A DNA stretch of 11,184 bases from Dehalococcoides mccartyi (GCA_945888895.1 CAMDAY010000051.1:1-11184), one strand, 5' to 3'; positions 1-7,251 are shown, numbered from the stretch's first letter. Program-made: numbers and translations. The notes: generated by a model from the sequence alone, not told the origin.

Positions 1-1256
1 GGGGGCGGGCCGAGCATGAAGATCGCCACGCCGAGGAAGCACGCGAGACCGAAGAGCACGAACGTGACTGTGTACGAGCCGCTGCGGTCGTAGGCGAACG
101 CGAGCAGCAGCGGCCCGACCGCTCTCGTGATCGTCAGGGCGACGCCGGAGTAGCCCTGCAGCGTGCCCACCACGTTGCGCCCGTAGTAGTCCGGGAAGGT
201 CTGCGCCTGCAACTGCTGCCCGCCCGCGATCGCGATGCCGAGGATCACCGCCGTAACCTGGAACAGCAGCAGCGTGTGCGGCAACGTGAACAGCACGATC
301 GTGGAGCCATACAACGTGCCGTAGGTGAGCAGGGCGCGGTGGATGCCGTAGTGCTCGATGACGTACGAGTACAGCGGTCGCCCGCTCAACACGCCGATGC
401 CGTACACGCTGACGACCAGCGCGCCCTCCTGCGGCGTGAACCCCTTCGAGACGATATAGGGCGCCATATGGACGAAGATCGACCACTGCGGCAGGCCGAT
501 CAGCGTGAAGCCAATCGTCGTCAGCCAGAAGGCGCGCGTGTGCAGGGCCTCACGCACCGTCCACTCGCGTCCGTACGCGGCGCGCGCGGGACGAGCGCCC
601 GCGGACGGCTCGCTCGCCTCGGGCAGCGCGGGGTCGCCGTCCGGCAGCAGGCCGAGGTCGTCGGGGCGCCGGCGGATGGTGATCCACGCCAGCGGCGCGA
701 TCGAACACACGATCACACCCATCACCACCCAGACCGTCCGCCAGCCGTAGTGCGCCTCGACGATCCCCATCAGCGGCGCGAGCGCGATGCCGGCGGTCGC
801 GGACCCGGCGGTGAAGAACATGAACGCCATCGACCGGCGGCGCACGAACCAGTTAGCGAGCGCGACGACCGGGCCGAGGTTGTTGAACCCTAGCGAGGCG
901 ACGCCGTAGAGCGACCAGATCAGGTAGTACTGCCACCTCGACTGGACGCCCGCGAGGAGGATAAGCGCGACGCCGCCCGCCAGCAGCGAGACGGTCATCA
1001 GCGCACGCGGCCCGTACCGGTCGACGGTCGGGCCGAGCGCAGCAGCGAGGAACCCGCCGAGGAGCGTCGCCACGGTGATCGCGGACACGATCTCCGTCCG
1101 GCTCCACCCCAGCTCGTCACCCATCGGCGCGATCAGGATGCCGAAGACCCAGCCGCCGGCGCTGGTCGCGAAGAGTTGCGAGAGGAAGCAGGCGAGGACG
1201 ATCCACCAACCGCGGAAGATACGGGCGCGAGGGGGTCGAGGCGGCGCGGCGTTCAC
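1..1256 (-). CDS. MFS transporter, 3' end beyond window edge
   Basis: Secondary carrier of the major facilitator superfamily in the cytoplasmic membrane. The reverse strand is open for 418 codons from a GTG at 1256 to the window edge, close to the usual 400-430 residues of the family, so only the last few codons are probably missing. The N-terminus reads VNAAPPRPPRARIFRGWWIV, a basic tail running into TM1. A motif-A-like loop (GPTVDRYGPR, about residues 75-84) follows TM2, NWFVRRRSMA (135-144) follows TM4, and a charged central loop with RRPDDLG (about 196-202) separates the two six-helix halves. The loop and overall form resemble the oxalate/formate antiporter-like and monocarboxylate-type MFS groups common in environmental Chloroflexota and Actinomycetota. 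The substrate cannot be read from sequence. The GTG has no good Shine-Dalgarno (GAGG lies only one base away), so the start is uncertain by a few codons. Divergent from the next MFS gene. Confidence 0.88.
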   Translation of the reverse strand, partial: MNAAPPRPPRARIFRGWWIVLACFLSQLFATSAGGWVFGILIAPMGDELGWSRTEIVSAITVATLLGGFLAAALGPTVDRYGPRALMTVSLLAGGVALILLAGVQSRWQYYLIWSLYGVASLGFNNLGPVVALANWFVRRRSMAFMFFTAGSATAGIALAPLMGIVEAHYGWRTVWVVMGVIVCSIAPLAWITIRRRPDDLGLLPDGDPALPEASEPSAGARPARAAYGREWTVREALHTRAFWLTTIGFTLIGLPQWSIFVHMAPYIVSKGFTPQEGALVVSVYGIGVLSGRPLYSYVIEHYGIHRALLTYGTLYGSTIVLFTLPHTLLLFQVTAVILGIAIAGGQQLQAQTFPDYYGRNVVGTLQGYSGVALTITRAVGPLLLAFAYDRSGSYTVTFVLFGLACFLGVAIFMLGPP

Positions 1257-1323
1257 GCCTCGAACCGTACGGCGACAACGCGCAGCGGTCGAACGGCGCG
1301 CGCGGGCACCTCGGATACGACGC

Positions 1324-1351
1324 TTGACCGAGGCGGGGCACCCCCTATGAT
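1324..1351 (+). promoter_or_regulatory. Sigma-70-like promoter for the MFS/exporter pair
   Basis: TTGACC (1324-1329) and TATGAT (1346-1351) are separated by 16 bp. Each hexamer differs from consensus at one position. Transcription would start near 1358, giving a leader of about 55 nt before the Shine-Dalgarno-linked start region at 1414. This is the best promoter match seen in the window. It sits in the 205-bp gap between the two divergent MFS genes. No equally good promoter for the leftward gene was found. Confidence 0.7.
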
Positions 1352-1400
1352 GCCGCAGTCCGGCGCGCGCCACGGGGCACGGGTGCACGCCGCGTCTTGA

Positions 1401-1406
1401 GGGGAG
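1401..1406 (+). promoter_or_regulatory. Shine-Dalgarno site pointing to a non-canonical ATC start
   Basis: GGGGAG (part of GAGGGGAG, 1399-1406) is a strong ribosome-binding site. Seven bases after it, at 1414, is ATC in the frame of the downstream MFS gene. The reading frame is open from 1414 into that gene. An in-frame TGA at 1348 closes it upstream, and no ATG, GTG or TTG occurs in frame before 1462. The first canonical start, TTG 1462, has no Shine-Dalgarno of its own. Either ATC is used, or the base at 1416 is a mutation or sequencing error for G. Confidence 0.5.
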
Positions 1407-1461
1407 CCATCACATCGCCGTCACCCCCTCGTCGGCCTCGCCGGGCGCATCCGGCTTCCCG

Positions 1462-2658
1462 TTGTCCCCGGAGATGCGCCGCGCCGCGATCATCACGGTC
1501 AGCCTGCTGGTCCTCGGACAGTCGTTCCAGGGGCTGCTCCAGGGCGGGCTCTCGCTCTTCGCACCGCGCATCCAGCCGGAGCTCGGGCTGACCTTCACGG
1601 AGATGGGCGCATTCTCGTTCGTTGCGACCGCTGTCTACGCGGTGATGCAGATCCCGTCGGGATACCTCGTCGACCGCTTCGGGCCGTGGCGACTGTTCTT
1701 CATCGGGCTGATCGGGACGAACACGCTCGCGTTCACGTTCGCGCTGACCGACTCGTACACGCTGATGCTGATCAACCAGGGTGCGTCGGGTTTCTTCCGC
1801 TCGCTGCTGTTCGCGCCCGGAGTGGTACTGATCACCTCGTGGTTCCCGCCGGACCGTCGAGCGACCGCGATGGGGCTATTCGTCGCGGGCGGGTTCTCCT
1901 CGAGCTTCCTGCTCAACATCTTCGGTCCGCAGCTCGAGCGCATGGTCGGCTGGCGGATGTCGTTCATGATCTTCGCGGCCATGGGCATCCTCGCCGCACT
2001 TGCCTACTACCGCTTCACCACCGACCGCCCTCGAGGCCCCACCCGCCCCGCCAGCCTCCGCGACGCGATGGGACTGTTCCAGTTCCGGGTGATGTGGGTG
2101 ATCGGCGGCATCCAGTTCGCGCGCTTCTTCGTGGCGCTGGGCATCGGGTTCTGGCTACCGTCGTTCCTCGTCGCTGAGCACGGGTTCACGATCGCCGGCG
2201 CGGGATCCCTGGTCGCGCTGGGGGCAGCGTTCACCGTGCCGTCGAACTTCTTCGGGGGGTACGTCTCCGACCGGCTACGTAACCCTCTCGGCGTGATCGC
2301 GTTCTCGCTCGCCATGCTCGCAATCACGAGTATCGCTATGGTGCTCGTGCAGAACACCGTGCTGCTGATTGCGATCGTTTGCGTCAACAGCACCTTCATC
2401 CAGTTCTACTTCGGGCCGCTGTTCGCCGTGCCGATCGAGTTCCTGGGCCCGCGACGTGCCGGCATCTCCACCGGCTTCTCCAACTTCTTCGCGAACATCG
2501 GCGGGTTCGCCTCGACGTTCGGGATGGGATGGATCAAGGACACCACGGGGTCGTTCACCCTGGCGTTCATGGCGATCGCCGGGTGCTGTCTCCTCGGCAT
2601 CGCGTTCACCGGGTACCTGGCGCTGATCCGCCGGAACTGGACACCGCCCGAGGACTAG
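1462..2658 (+). CDS. MFS transporter
   Basis: Twelve-helix major facilitator superfamily carrier, 398 residues counted from TTG 1462. The conserved loop after TM2 is GYLVDRFGPWR (residues 67-77), and its echo in the second half is GGYVSDRLRN (265-274). WFPPDRRATAMG (127-138) follows TM4, and the central cytoplasmic loop is around 184-207. The tail ends in RRNWTPPED. It resembles anion/organic-acid carriers such as the ACS- and CynX-like groups, but the substrate is unknown. Start choice is difficult: TTG 1462 and ATG 1474 are canonical but poorly served by a ribosome site, while a strong Shine-Dalgarno at 1401-1406 serves ATC 1414. That start would add 16 residues, beginning MAVTPSSASPGASG if decoded as Met. 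The gene is expressed from the promoter at 1324-1351 and is probably cotranscribed with the exporter gene 46 bp downstream, suggesting uptake and efflux of related anions (inference). Confidence 0.9.
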   Translation: MSPEMRRAAIITVSLLVLGQSFQGLLQGGLSLFAPRIQPELGLTFTEMGAFSFVATAVYAVMQIPSGYLVDRFGPWRLFFIGLIGTNTLAFTFALTDSYTLMLINQGASGFFRSLLFAPGVVLITSWFPPDRRATAMGLFVAGGFSSSFLLNIFGPQLERMVGWRMSFMIFAAMGILAALAYYRFTTDRPRGPTRPASLRDAMGLFQFRVMWVIGGIQFARFFVALGIGFWLPSFLVAEHGFTIAGAGSLVALGAAFTVPSNFFGGYVSDRLRNPLGVIAFSLAMLAITSIAMVLVQNTVLLIAIVCVNSTFIQFYFGPLFAVPIEFLGPRRAGISTGFSNFFANIGGFASTFGMGWIKDTTGSFTLAFMAIAGCCLLGIAFTGYLALIRRNWTPPED

Positions 2659-2704
2659 CGACCCGCATGGCAGAGCGTTCGGCACCCGACAACGGAGGCA
2701 TCCC

Positions 2705-3451
2705 GTGGAGTTTCTGATCGTGTTCCTCGTCGCCGCGTTCGCCGCGATCGCGCAGGCGGCAGTGGGCTTTGGCTTCGCGGTGCTGTTCACTCCGCTGCTC
2801 GCGCTCGCGCTGGGCGCGCGGGATGCGATCGCGCTGTCGCTGATCCTCAGCATGACGCTGTCGCTGGTGCTCTACCTCGCCGACAAGCCGCGCGCGCCGA
2901 TCCGGAGCGTGCTGCCGATGTTCATTGCTGCCACCGTGGTCACGCCGATCGGCACGTACTTCCTCGCGGTGGCGGACGAGCGCCTGCTCCGCCTCGCCAT
3001 CGGGGCCGCCGTGCTTGCCTCGGTCATTGGCACGATGCTCAGCCCTCACCCCGCCGAGGAGCGTCGCAAGCACATGAGCACCGTCCTCGGCGTCGGCGTG
3101 GTCTCCGGGATCATGCGCGGCGCGACCGGCATGGGCGGGCCGCCTGTCGTGATCTACGAGCACTGGCGAGGGGCCGCGCAGGGCGAGATCCGCCGCTACC
3201 TCCTCGCGTACTTCGCGCTGACCGGCGTGACGGGGACATTGCTCGCGGCGGCGAGCGGTGTGATCGCCCAGCGGCCTGTGTTCACGACAGAGCTGCTGCT
3301 GTACTCGCTCGCGGGGCTGCCGGCGGCGTTCATCGCGCTCTACGGTGGCCGCTACCTCCGGCCGAGGCTGTCCGACTTCTGGTTCCGGACGCTCTCGATG
3401 GCGCTGCTGCTGTTCACTGCCGCCGTCTCGATCCTCGGCGCGATCCGCTAG
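2705..3451 (+). CDS. TauE/SafE (TSUP) family anion exporter
   Basis: Membrane protein of 248 residues, the normal size for the TSUP/DUF81 family, whose characterised members export sulfite, sulfoacetate or other sulfur-containing anions. The two family repeats are visible. AAVGFGFAVLFTPLLAL (about residues 18-34) opens the first half, and GATGMGGPPVVIY (139-151) opens the second, each followed by hydrophobic helices, about eight in total. The GTG start is supported by GGAGG at 2694-2698, six bases upstream. It lies 46 bp after the MFS gene on the same strand and before a strong hairpin, so the two probably form a two-gene transcript. The family is confident; the exported ion is not determined by sequence. 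Confidence 0.9.
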   Translation: MEFLIVFLVAAFAAIAQAAVGFGFAVLFTPLLALALGARDAIALSLILSMTLSLVLYLADKPRAPIRSVLPMFIAATVVTPIGTYFLAVADERLLRLAIGAAVLASVIGTMLSPHPAEERRKHMSTVLGVGVVSGIMRGATGMGGPPVVIYEHWRGAAQGEIRRYLLAYFALTGVTGTLLAAASGVIAQRPVFTTELLLYSLAGLPAAFIALYGGRYLRPRLSDFWFRTLSMALLLFTAAVSILGAIR

Positions 3452-3474
3452 GCACGCATCATCCTCGACATGCA

Positions 3475-3502
3475 ACAACGCCGCCCTCTCGGGCGGCGTT
3501 GT
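3475..3502. terminator. Bidirectional terminator hairpin
   Basis: A perfect 12-bp inverted repeat (ACAACGCCGCCC and its complement) closes a 4-base TCTC loop in the 86-bp gap between the convergent exporter and helicase genes. Neither side has a clean U-tract: the rightward flank reads CGTGTGTTCG. It would therefore be a weak or factor-assisted terminator, or a 3'-end stabilising stem. The position and stem strength support a shared transcript end. Confidence 0.75.
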
Positions 3503-3537
3503 CGTGTGTTCGCCTCGACGCGCGAGGACGGTGCAGA

Positions 3538-5001
3538 CTACGGGCGACGGCGGCGCGAGAACGCGACGGCGGGCTCGCGGTCGCGACGGGAGCCCTCGTG
3601 GTCGCCGTGGCTCACGGCACGGACGGCACCACGCCCGGCGGGACGGCCCGAGGCGCCACGCGGCGCCGGACGGCGACCGCTGCCACCCTGCGACGATCCG
3701 CCCCCGGTGGGCCACACGAGGCCGGCGGGCGCGTCCCACGCAGCGAGGTCGAGCAGGCGCTTGTCGTCGGGCTTCATCGACACGATCGCGAGGTCGAGGC
3801 CGGCGTCCTTCTGGATCTGGGCGATGTCGCGCATCTGCTCCGGGAGCACCAGCGTGACGACCATGCCCTCCTCGCCGGCGCGCGCGGTGCGGCCGGAGCG
3901 GTGCAGGTAGACCTTGTGGTCCTCGGGCGGATCGAAGTGGATCACGACGTCGATGCCATCGACGTGCAGGCCACGCGCGGCGACGTTCGTCGCCACGAGC
4001 ACCGGGGACTCGCCGTCGCTGAACGCGGCGAGCGCGCGCTCGCGCTTCGACTGCGACAGTCGCCCGTGGATCGCCTGCGTGCGCAGGCCGGTGGCAGCGA
4101 GTTGCCGCGCGATGCGGTCCGCGCCGTGGGTGGTGCGCACGAAGACGAGGGCGCGCGTGGCGCCCGCGCAGATCTTCGCGGCGACCTCGAGGCGGTCGTC
4201 CGTGCTCACGCCGATGAAGCGCTGCTCGAGGCTGTCGACGGACTGCGTGTCCGACTCCACCTCGTGCGTCGCGGGGTTGTGCTGGTACTTGCGGACGAGC
4301 TCGCCGACCGCGCCGTCGAGCGTCGCGGAGAAGAGCAGCGTCTGCGGGTTGCCGTCGATCTGCTTCAGGATGCGCTCGACCTGCGGCAGGAAGCCCATGT
4401 CCGCCATCTGGTCGGCCTCGTCGAGGACGACGAAGCGGACGTCGGCAACCGACATCTCGCCACGCTCGAGCAGGTCGTTCAGCCGGCCCGGCGTCGCGAC
4501 GATGAGGTCGACGCCAGAGCGCAGCGCGTTGATCTGCCGCGACATCGAGACACCGCCGTAGATGGCGGTGATCCACAGGCCGCGAGCCTCGGCGAGCGGG
4601 GCCAGTTCATCCGCAACCTGGTTCGCCAGCTCGCGCGTCGGGACTAGGACGATCGAGACGGGGCGGCGCTTCTTCGCGGTCGTGGTGCCCATCAGCAGCG
4701 GCAGGCCGAAGGCGAGCGTCTTGCCCGATCCGGTCTTGGCCTTGCCACAGACGTCGCGGCCGGCGAGGGCGTCCGGGATGGTGAGCACCTGCACCGGGAA
4801 CGGCGAGGTGATGCCACGCTCGTTCAGCGCGGCGACGAGGTCGCGGGCGACGCCCAGCTCCTCGAACGTGACGGTTTGATCAGCCGCGGCGCTCTCGTCG
4901 ACGACGGGTGCCGGGCGGGTGGGGTGCACCTCGGTCTCAGCTGCGGCAGGGGACTCTGCGATGGCAGCGTCGGGGGTGCGGTTAAGCGAGAAAAAAGACA
5001 A
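3538..5001 (-). CDS. DEAD-box ATP-dependent RNA helicase
   Basis: RNA-unwinding ATPase of superfamily 2, likely acting in ribosome assembly or mRNA turnover. It has 487 residues with all core motifs in order: Q-motif region TSPFPVQ (65-71), Walker A AKTGSGKT (88-95), PTRELA (121-126), TPGR (170-173), DEAD (194-197), SAT (225-227), motif V ARGLHVD (342-348) and motif VI HRSGRTARAG (367-376). Motif V has His where many relatives have Asp, a substitution I believe occurs in actinobacterial-type members. After the second RecA domain, residues about 430-487 form a Gly/Arg/Ser/Pro-rich basic tail ending RRRRP, typical of RNA-binding extensions. Start is TTG 5001 (MSFFSLNR), with GGAG about nine bases upstream. 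The roughly 40 residues before the Q-motif are low-complexity Ala/Pro/Glu, so a shorter start is possible. Convergent with the exporter gene, sharing the hairpin at 3475-3502. Confidence 0.95.
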   Translation of the reverse strand: MSFFSLNRTPDAAIAESPAAAETEVHPTRPAPVVDESAAADQTVTFEELGVARDLVAALNERGITSPFPVQVLTIPDALAGRDVCGKAKTGSGKTLAFGLPLLMGTTTAKKRRPVSIVLVPTRELANQVADELAPLAEARGLWITAIYGGVSMSRQINALRSGVDLIVATPGRLNDLLERGEMSVADVRFVVLDEADQMADMGFLPQVERILKQIDGNPQTLLFSATLDGAVGELVRKYQHNPATHEVESDTQSVDSLEQRFIGVSTDDRLEVAAKICAGATRALVFVRTTHGADRIARQLAATGLRTQAIHGRLSQSKRERALAAFSDGESPVLVATNVAARGLHVDGIDVVIHFDPPEDHKVYLHRSGRTARAGEEGMVVTLVLPEQMRDIAQIQKDAGLDLAIVSMKPDDKRLLDLAAWDAPAGLVWPTGGGSSQGGSGRRPAPRGASGRPAGRGAVRAVSHGDHEGSRRDREPAVAFSRRRRP

Positions 5002-5569
5002 GCGGGAGTTCTCCGAGTTCGGATGGGGCCGTGGTGGCTGAGCGCCATCGGGGGCCGTGCATGTTGCCGCGGAGGAAGGTGGAACGGGGGCGCGAGTTGG
5101 TCGTGTGTCCCATACGGGGACTCGATGACCACGAGAAGCGCTGCTCAGTGCCGTCCACGTCGTGTGGGATCACCAGCATCAGTGCGCTGGCGCCGCCGGG
5201 CTCCGGGCTCGCAGGCGGTGTGCGTTGGTCGGTCGAGGTGACATCTCGCGCGATTCGGTTGCGCGATCCTCGGGCCGTGCATCGACCGTAACACGTCAAT
5301 TCGGCAGGGGCGAATGGGGAAGCGCCATCGCCGTACGGGCGCTGTCGAAGCTGCGCGGGGAGGCCGAGTGTCCTCGTGCAACGCGGGGTCGAGGTGTTTG
5401 CGTAGGTGGCCCACGCTGCCCCTCCGACGCCGGAGCGTGCTGAACAGAGGAACGAGGCGTGCGGAGCTGCGCCCCTCACGCTCCCGGCGGGACTCGATGT
5501 GCTGCGCGGGGTCGACGCGGGGGATTCCGGTCGCCGCAGAGGACCGTGGTTGCAGGGGCGCCGCCGTTC

Positions 5570-5591
5570 GGGTTCCTCAAAGTGAGAACCC
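5570..5591. other. Hairpin with single-base bulge
   Basis: GGGTT-C-CTCA pairs with TGAG-AACCC around an AAG loop, giving nine pairs and one bulged C. It lies 199 bp upstream of the malic enzyme ATG and 10 bp before a second hairpin. There is no U-run on either side, so it is not an evident intrinsic terminator. It may be part of the adjacent repeat-like element. Confidence 0.45.
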
Positions 5592-5601
5592 CTGAACTTC
5601 A

Positions 5602-5640
5602 CTTCCCACGCAGGGAAGGGGGCCGGGGGATGGGGCGTCC
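5602..5640. repeat. REP-like GC-rich palindromic element
   Basis: CTTCCC (5602-5607) and GGGAAG (5613-5618) form a 6-bp stem around ACGCA, followed directly by a G-rich run, GGGGGCCGGGGGATGGGG. Read on the reverse strand, this translates to the fragment PHPPAPFP. Such peptides are a well-known by-product of dispersed intergenic palindromes in many bacterial genomes. Only one copy is in the window, so its dispersed nature is inference. Confidence 0.4.
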
Positions 5641-5719
5641 CACGCGAGCACTCCGACGGCCTCACCACACTGAGCGCTCGTCCTGCTCAGCGCGGGGCCA
5701 CGATGCAGGCGCGAAATAC

Positions 5720-5748
5720 GTGATCGCAAAGGCGTGATTGCCTATGGT
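5720..5748 (+). promoter_or_regulatory. Possible weak promoter of the malic enzyme gene
   Basis: TATGGT (5743-5748) is a fair -10 match, and GTGATC (5720-5725), 17 bp upstream, matches three of six -35 positions. If used, transcription would begin near 5755. This would exclude the upstream in-frame GTG (5734) as a start and favour ATG 5791. The match is weak and unproven. Confidence 0.25.
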
Positions 5749-5790
5749 GAGTGTCAGGATGGCAGTCCCCGTAGGAAGTCACGGAACCAG

Positions 5791-7251
5791 ATGACGAACC
5801 TCGGCAACCCGCTCGATGGGTATCAAAGCCCGGTCTCCGGGTACCAGATCCTCGTCCGGCTGCGGATCCAGAACCGTCCGGGCAACCTCGGACGGGTCAC
5901 GATGACCATCGGCGAGATGGGCGCGGACATCACCTCGATCGACATCGTCGAGGCACGCACGGACTACATCGTGCGCGACGTGCGGATGTTCTGCGTCGAC
6001 GAGGCCAACGCCCGCGCGATCGTCGCGAAACTCGACGCCTTGCCTGACCTGGCCGTGCTCTACGCCTCAGACCGGACGTTCGAACTCCACCAGAGCGGGA
6101 AGATCTCCGTCGAGAACCGCGTCCACATCCGCAACAACATCGAGCTGTCGTACGTGAACTGGCCCGGTGCGGAACGGGTGTCCGAGTACATCCGCGACGA
6201 GCCCGACGCGGTCTGGGCGCTGACCGTGAAGTCGAACAGCGTCGCCATCGTCACGGACGGCACGGCGGTCCTCGGACTGGGCGACGTGGGCCCGGAGGCG
6301 GCGATGCCCGTGATGGAGGGCAAGTCGATGCTCTTTCGCACGTTCGGGGACATCGACGCGTGGCCGATCTGCCTGAACACCACGGACACGGACGAGATCG
6401 TCGAGGTCGTGAAGGGCATCGCCCCGGGTTTCGGCGCGATCCTGCTGGAGGACATCTCAGCTCCCCGCTGCTTCGAGATCGAGAATCGGCTGAAAGCACT
6501 CCTGAACATCCCTGTGTTCCACGATGACCAGCACGGGACGGCAGTGGTCGCCCTGGCCGCGCTCATCAACGGGCTGAAGATCGTGGAGAAGCGACCGGAG
6601 GACCTGAAGGTCGTCCTCGTCGGCGTGGGTGCGGCCGGACTGGCGTGCGCGCGCATCATGCTGAACTTCGGCATCAAGCACATCATCGGTTTCGACCGGT
6701 TCGGCGCGATCTACGCCGGGCGCGCCGAGGGCATGAGCCCCGAGCTCGACTGGTTCGCGGAGCGCACGAACCTCGAGGGGTTCCAGGGCTCGATCGCGGA
6801 GGCGATGGTCGGAGCCGACCTGTTCATGGGTCTGTCGCGGCCGCGGCTGATCACGCCGGAGCAGGTGGAGACCATGGCGCCGAACGCCATGGTGTTCGCG
6901 CTGGCGAACCCGGAGCCGGAGATCATGCCGAACCTCATCCAGGGCAAGGCCCGCATCATCGCCACGGGACGCTCGGACTTCCCGAACCAGCTGAACAACG
7001 TCCTGTGCTTCCCCGGCCTGTTCCGCGGCACGTTCGACGCCCGGGCAACCACGATCTCCGAGGAGATGAAGATCGCCGCCGCACGCGCGATTGCGGAGAC
7101 GATCCCGGATGAGCTCCTGAACGAGGACTACATCCTGCCGTCCGTATTCAACCCCGACGTTGCGACACGCGTCGCCGGGGCGGTTGCGGCCGAGGCTGCC
7201 ATCTCCGGCAAGCCGCGCCCCCCTGTGAAGCCTGTCTCGATCTTCGGCTAG
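5791..7251 (+). CDS. NAD(P)-dependent malic enzyme with N-terminal ACT domain
   Basis: Predicted to decarboxylate malate oxidatively to pyruvate plus CO2 in the cytosol. It has 486 residues: an ACT regulatory domain at about 17-92 (LVRLRIQNRPGNLGRVTMTI and on), then a short-form bacterial malic enzyme body. Visible body motifs are SVAIVTDGTAVLGLGDVGP (150-168), the metal-binding region LEDISAPRCFEIE (219-231), VFHDDQHGTA (242-251), dinucleotide-fold VGVGAAG (277-283), FALANPEPE (369-377) and GRSDFPNQLNNVLCFPG (393-409). Lys147 matches the usual catalytic base. The position of the usual catalytic Tyr (family consensus AYTPGVA) reads VNWPGAE here, with Asn123-Trp124, so activity may be changed. 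ATG 5791 places the protein just before the ACT domain. An in-frame GTG at 5734 would add 19 residues of uncharacteristic sequence. AGGAAG (5773-5778) lies 12 bases before the ATG, a rather long spacing. Convergent with the acyltransferase gene. Confidence 0.9.
   Translation: MTNLGNPLDGYQSPVSGYQILVRLRIQNRPGNLGRVTMTIGEMGADITSIDIVEARTDYIVRDVRMFCVDEANARAIVAKLDALPDLAVLYASDRTFELHQSGKISVENRVHIRNNIELSYVNWPGAERVSEYIRDEPDAVWALTVKSNSVAIVTDGTAVLGLGDVGPEAAMPVMEGKSMLFRTFGDIDAWPICLNTTDTDEIVEVVKGIAPGFGAILLEDISAPRCFEIENRLKALLNIPVFHDDQHGTAVVALAALINGLKIVEKRPEDLKVVLVGVGAAGLACARIMLNFGIKHIIGFDRFGAIYAGRAEGMSPELDWFAERTNLEGFQGSIAEAMVGADLFMGLSRPRLITPEQVETMAPNAMVFALANPEPEIMPNLIQGKARIIATGRSDFPNQLNNVLCFPGLFRGTFDARATTISEEMKIAAARAIAETIPDELLNEDYILPSVFNPDVATRVAGAVAAEAAISGKPRPPVKPVSIFG

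Larger units (their letters stand above)
5002..5790. other. Long noncoding region between divergent helicase and malic enzyme genes
   Basis: About 790 bp with no credible protein gene and no RNA family I recognise; I looked for RNase P RNA, tmRNA and SRP landmarks by eye. It must hold both divergent promoters. A leftward TTGACG (complement of 5294-5299) has no good -10 partner. Small inverted repeats lie at 5246-5266 (TCGCGC/GCGCGA) and 5670-5690 (CTGAGC/GCTCAG), along with the hairpins listed separately. Several 10-11-mers occur twice: AGCGCCATCG (5041, 5321), GGGCCGTGCAT (5052, 5272), GGGACTCGATG (5117, 5489), CGCGGGGTCGA (5382, 5505) and CTGCGCGGGG (5351, 5502). This suggests decayed internal duplications. 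The reverse strand has a long open frame over 5668-4982, but its Arg/Ser/Pro/Thr-rich translation looks non-coding. Confidence 0.6.

Noticed and set aside
276..893. Forward 205-codon open frame near the left edge
   Set aside because: Antisense to the partial MFS gene, whose translation shows proper helices and loops. Composition is Arg/His/Asp-rich.
2606..4576. Long reverse-strand open frame across the exporter and helicase genes
   Set aside because: Arg/His/Ala-rich shadow. The exporter frame and the helicase frame, both with clear family motifs, already explain this DNA.
3499..4647. 382-codon forward open frame opposite the helicase gene
   Set aside because: Antisense to a helicase with every DEAD-box motif intact. 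Composition is that of a GC-rich shadow.
5041..5515. CRISPR array, considered because of the repeated 10-11-mers
   Set aside because: Repeats are too short, differ from each other and have no regular spacing; no cas genes are present.
4982..5668. Reverse-strand 228-codon open frame upstream of the helicase
   Set aside because: Translation is Arg/Ser/Pro/Thr-rich with no recognisable domain, starts in a repeat-derived PHPPAPFP stretch, and overlaps the helicase start.
5002..5790. Structured RNA gene such as RNase P RNA, tmRNA or a riboswitch
   Set aside because: I could not find the conserved sequence landmarks of these RNAs on either strand. A covariance-model search would be needed to exclude them fully.
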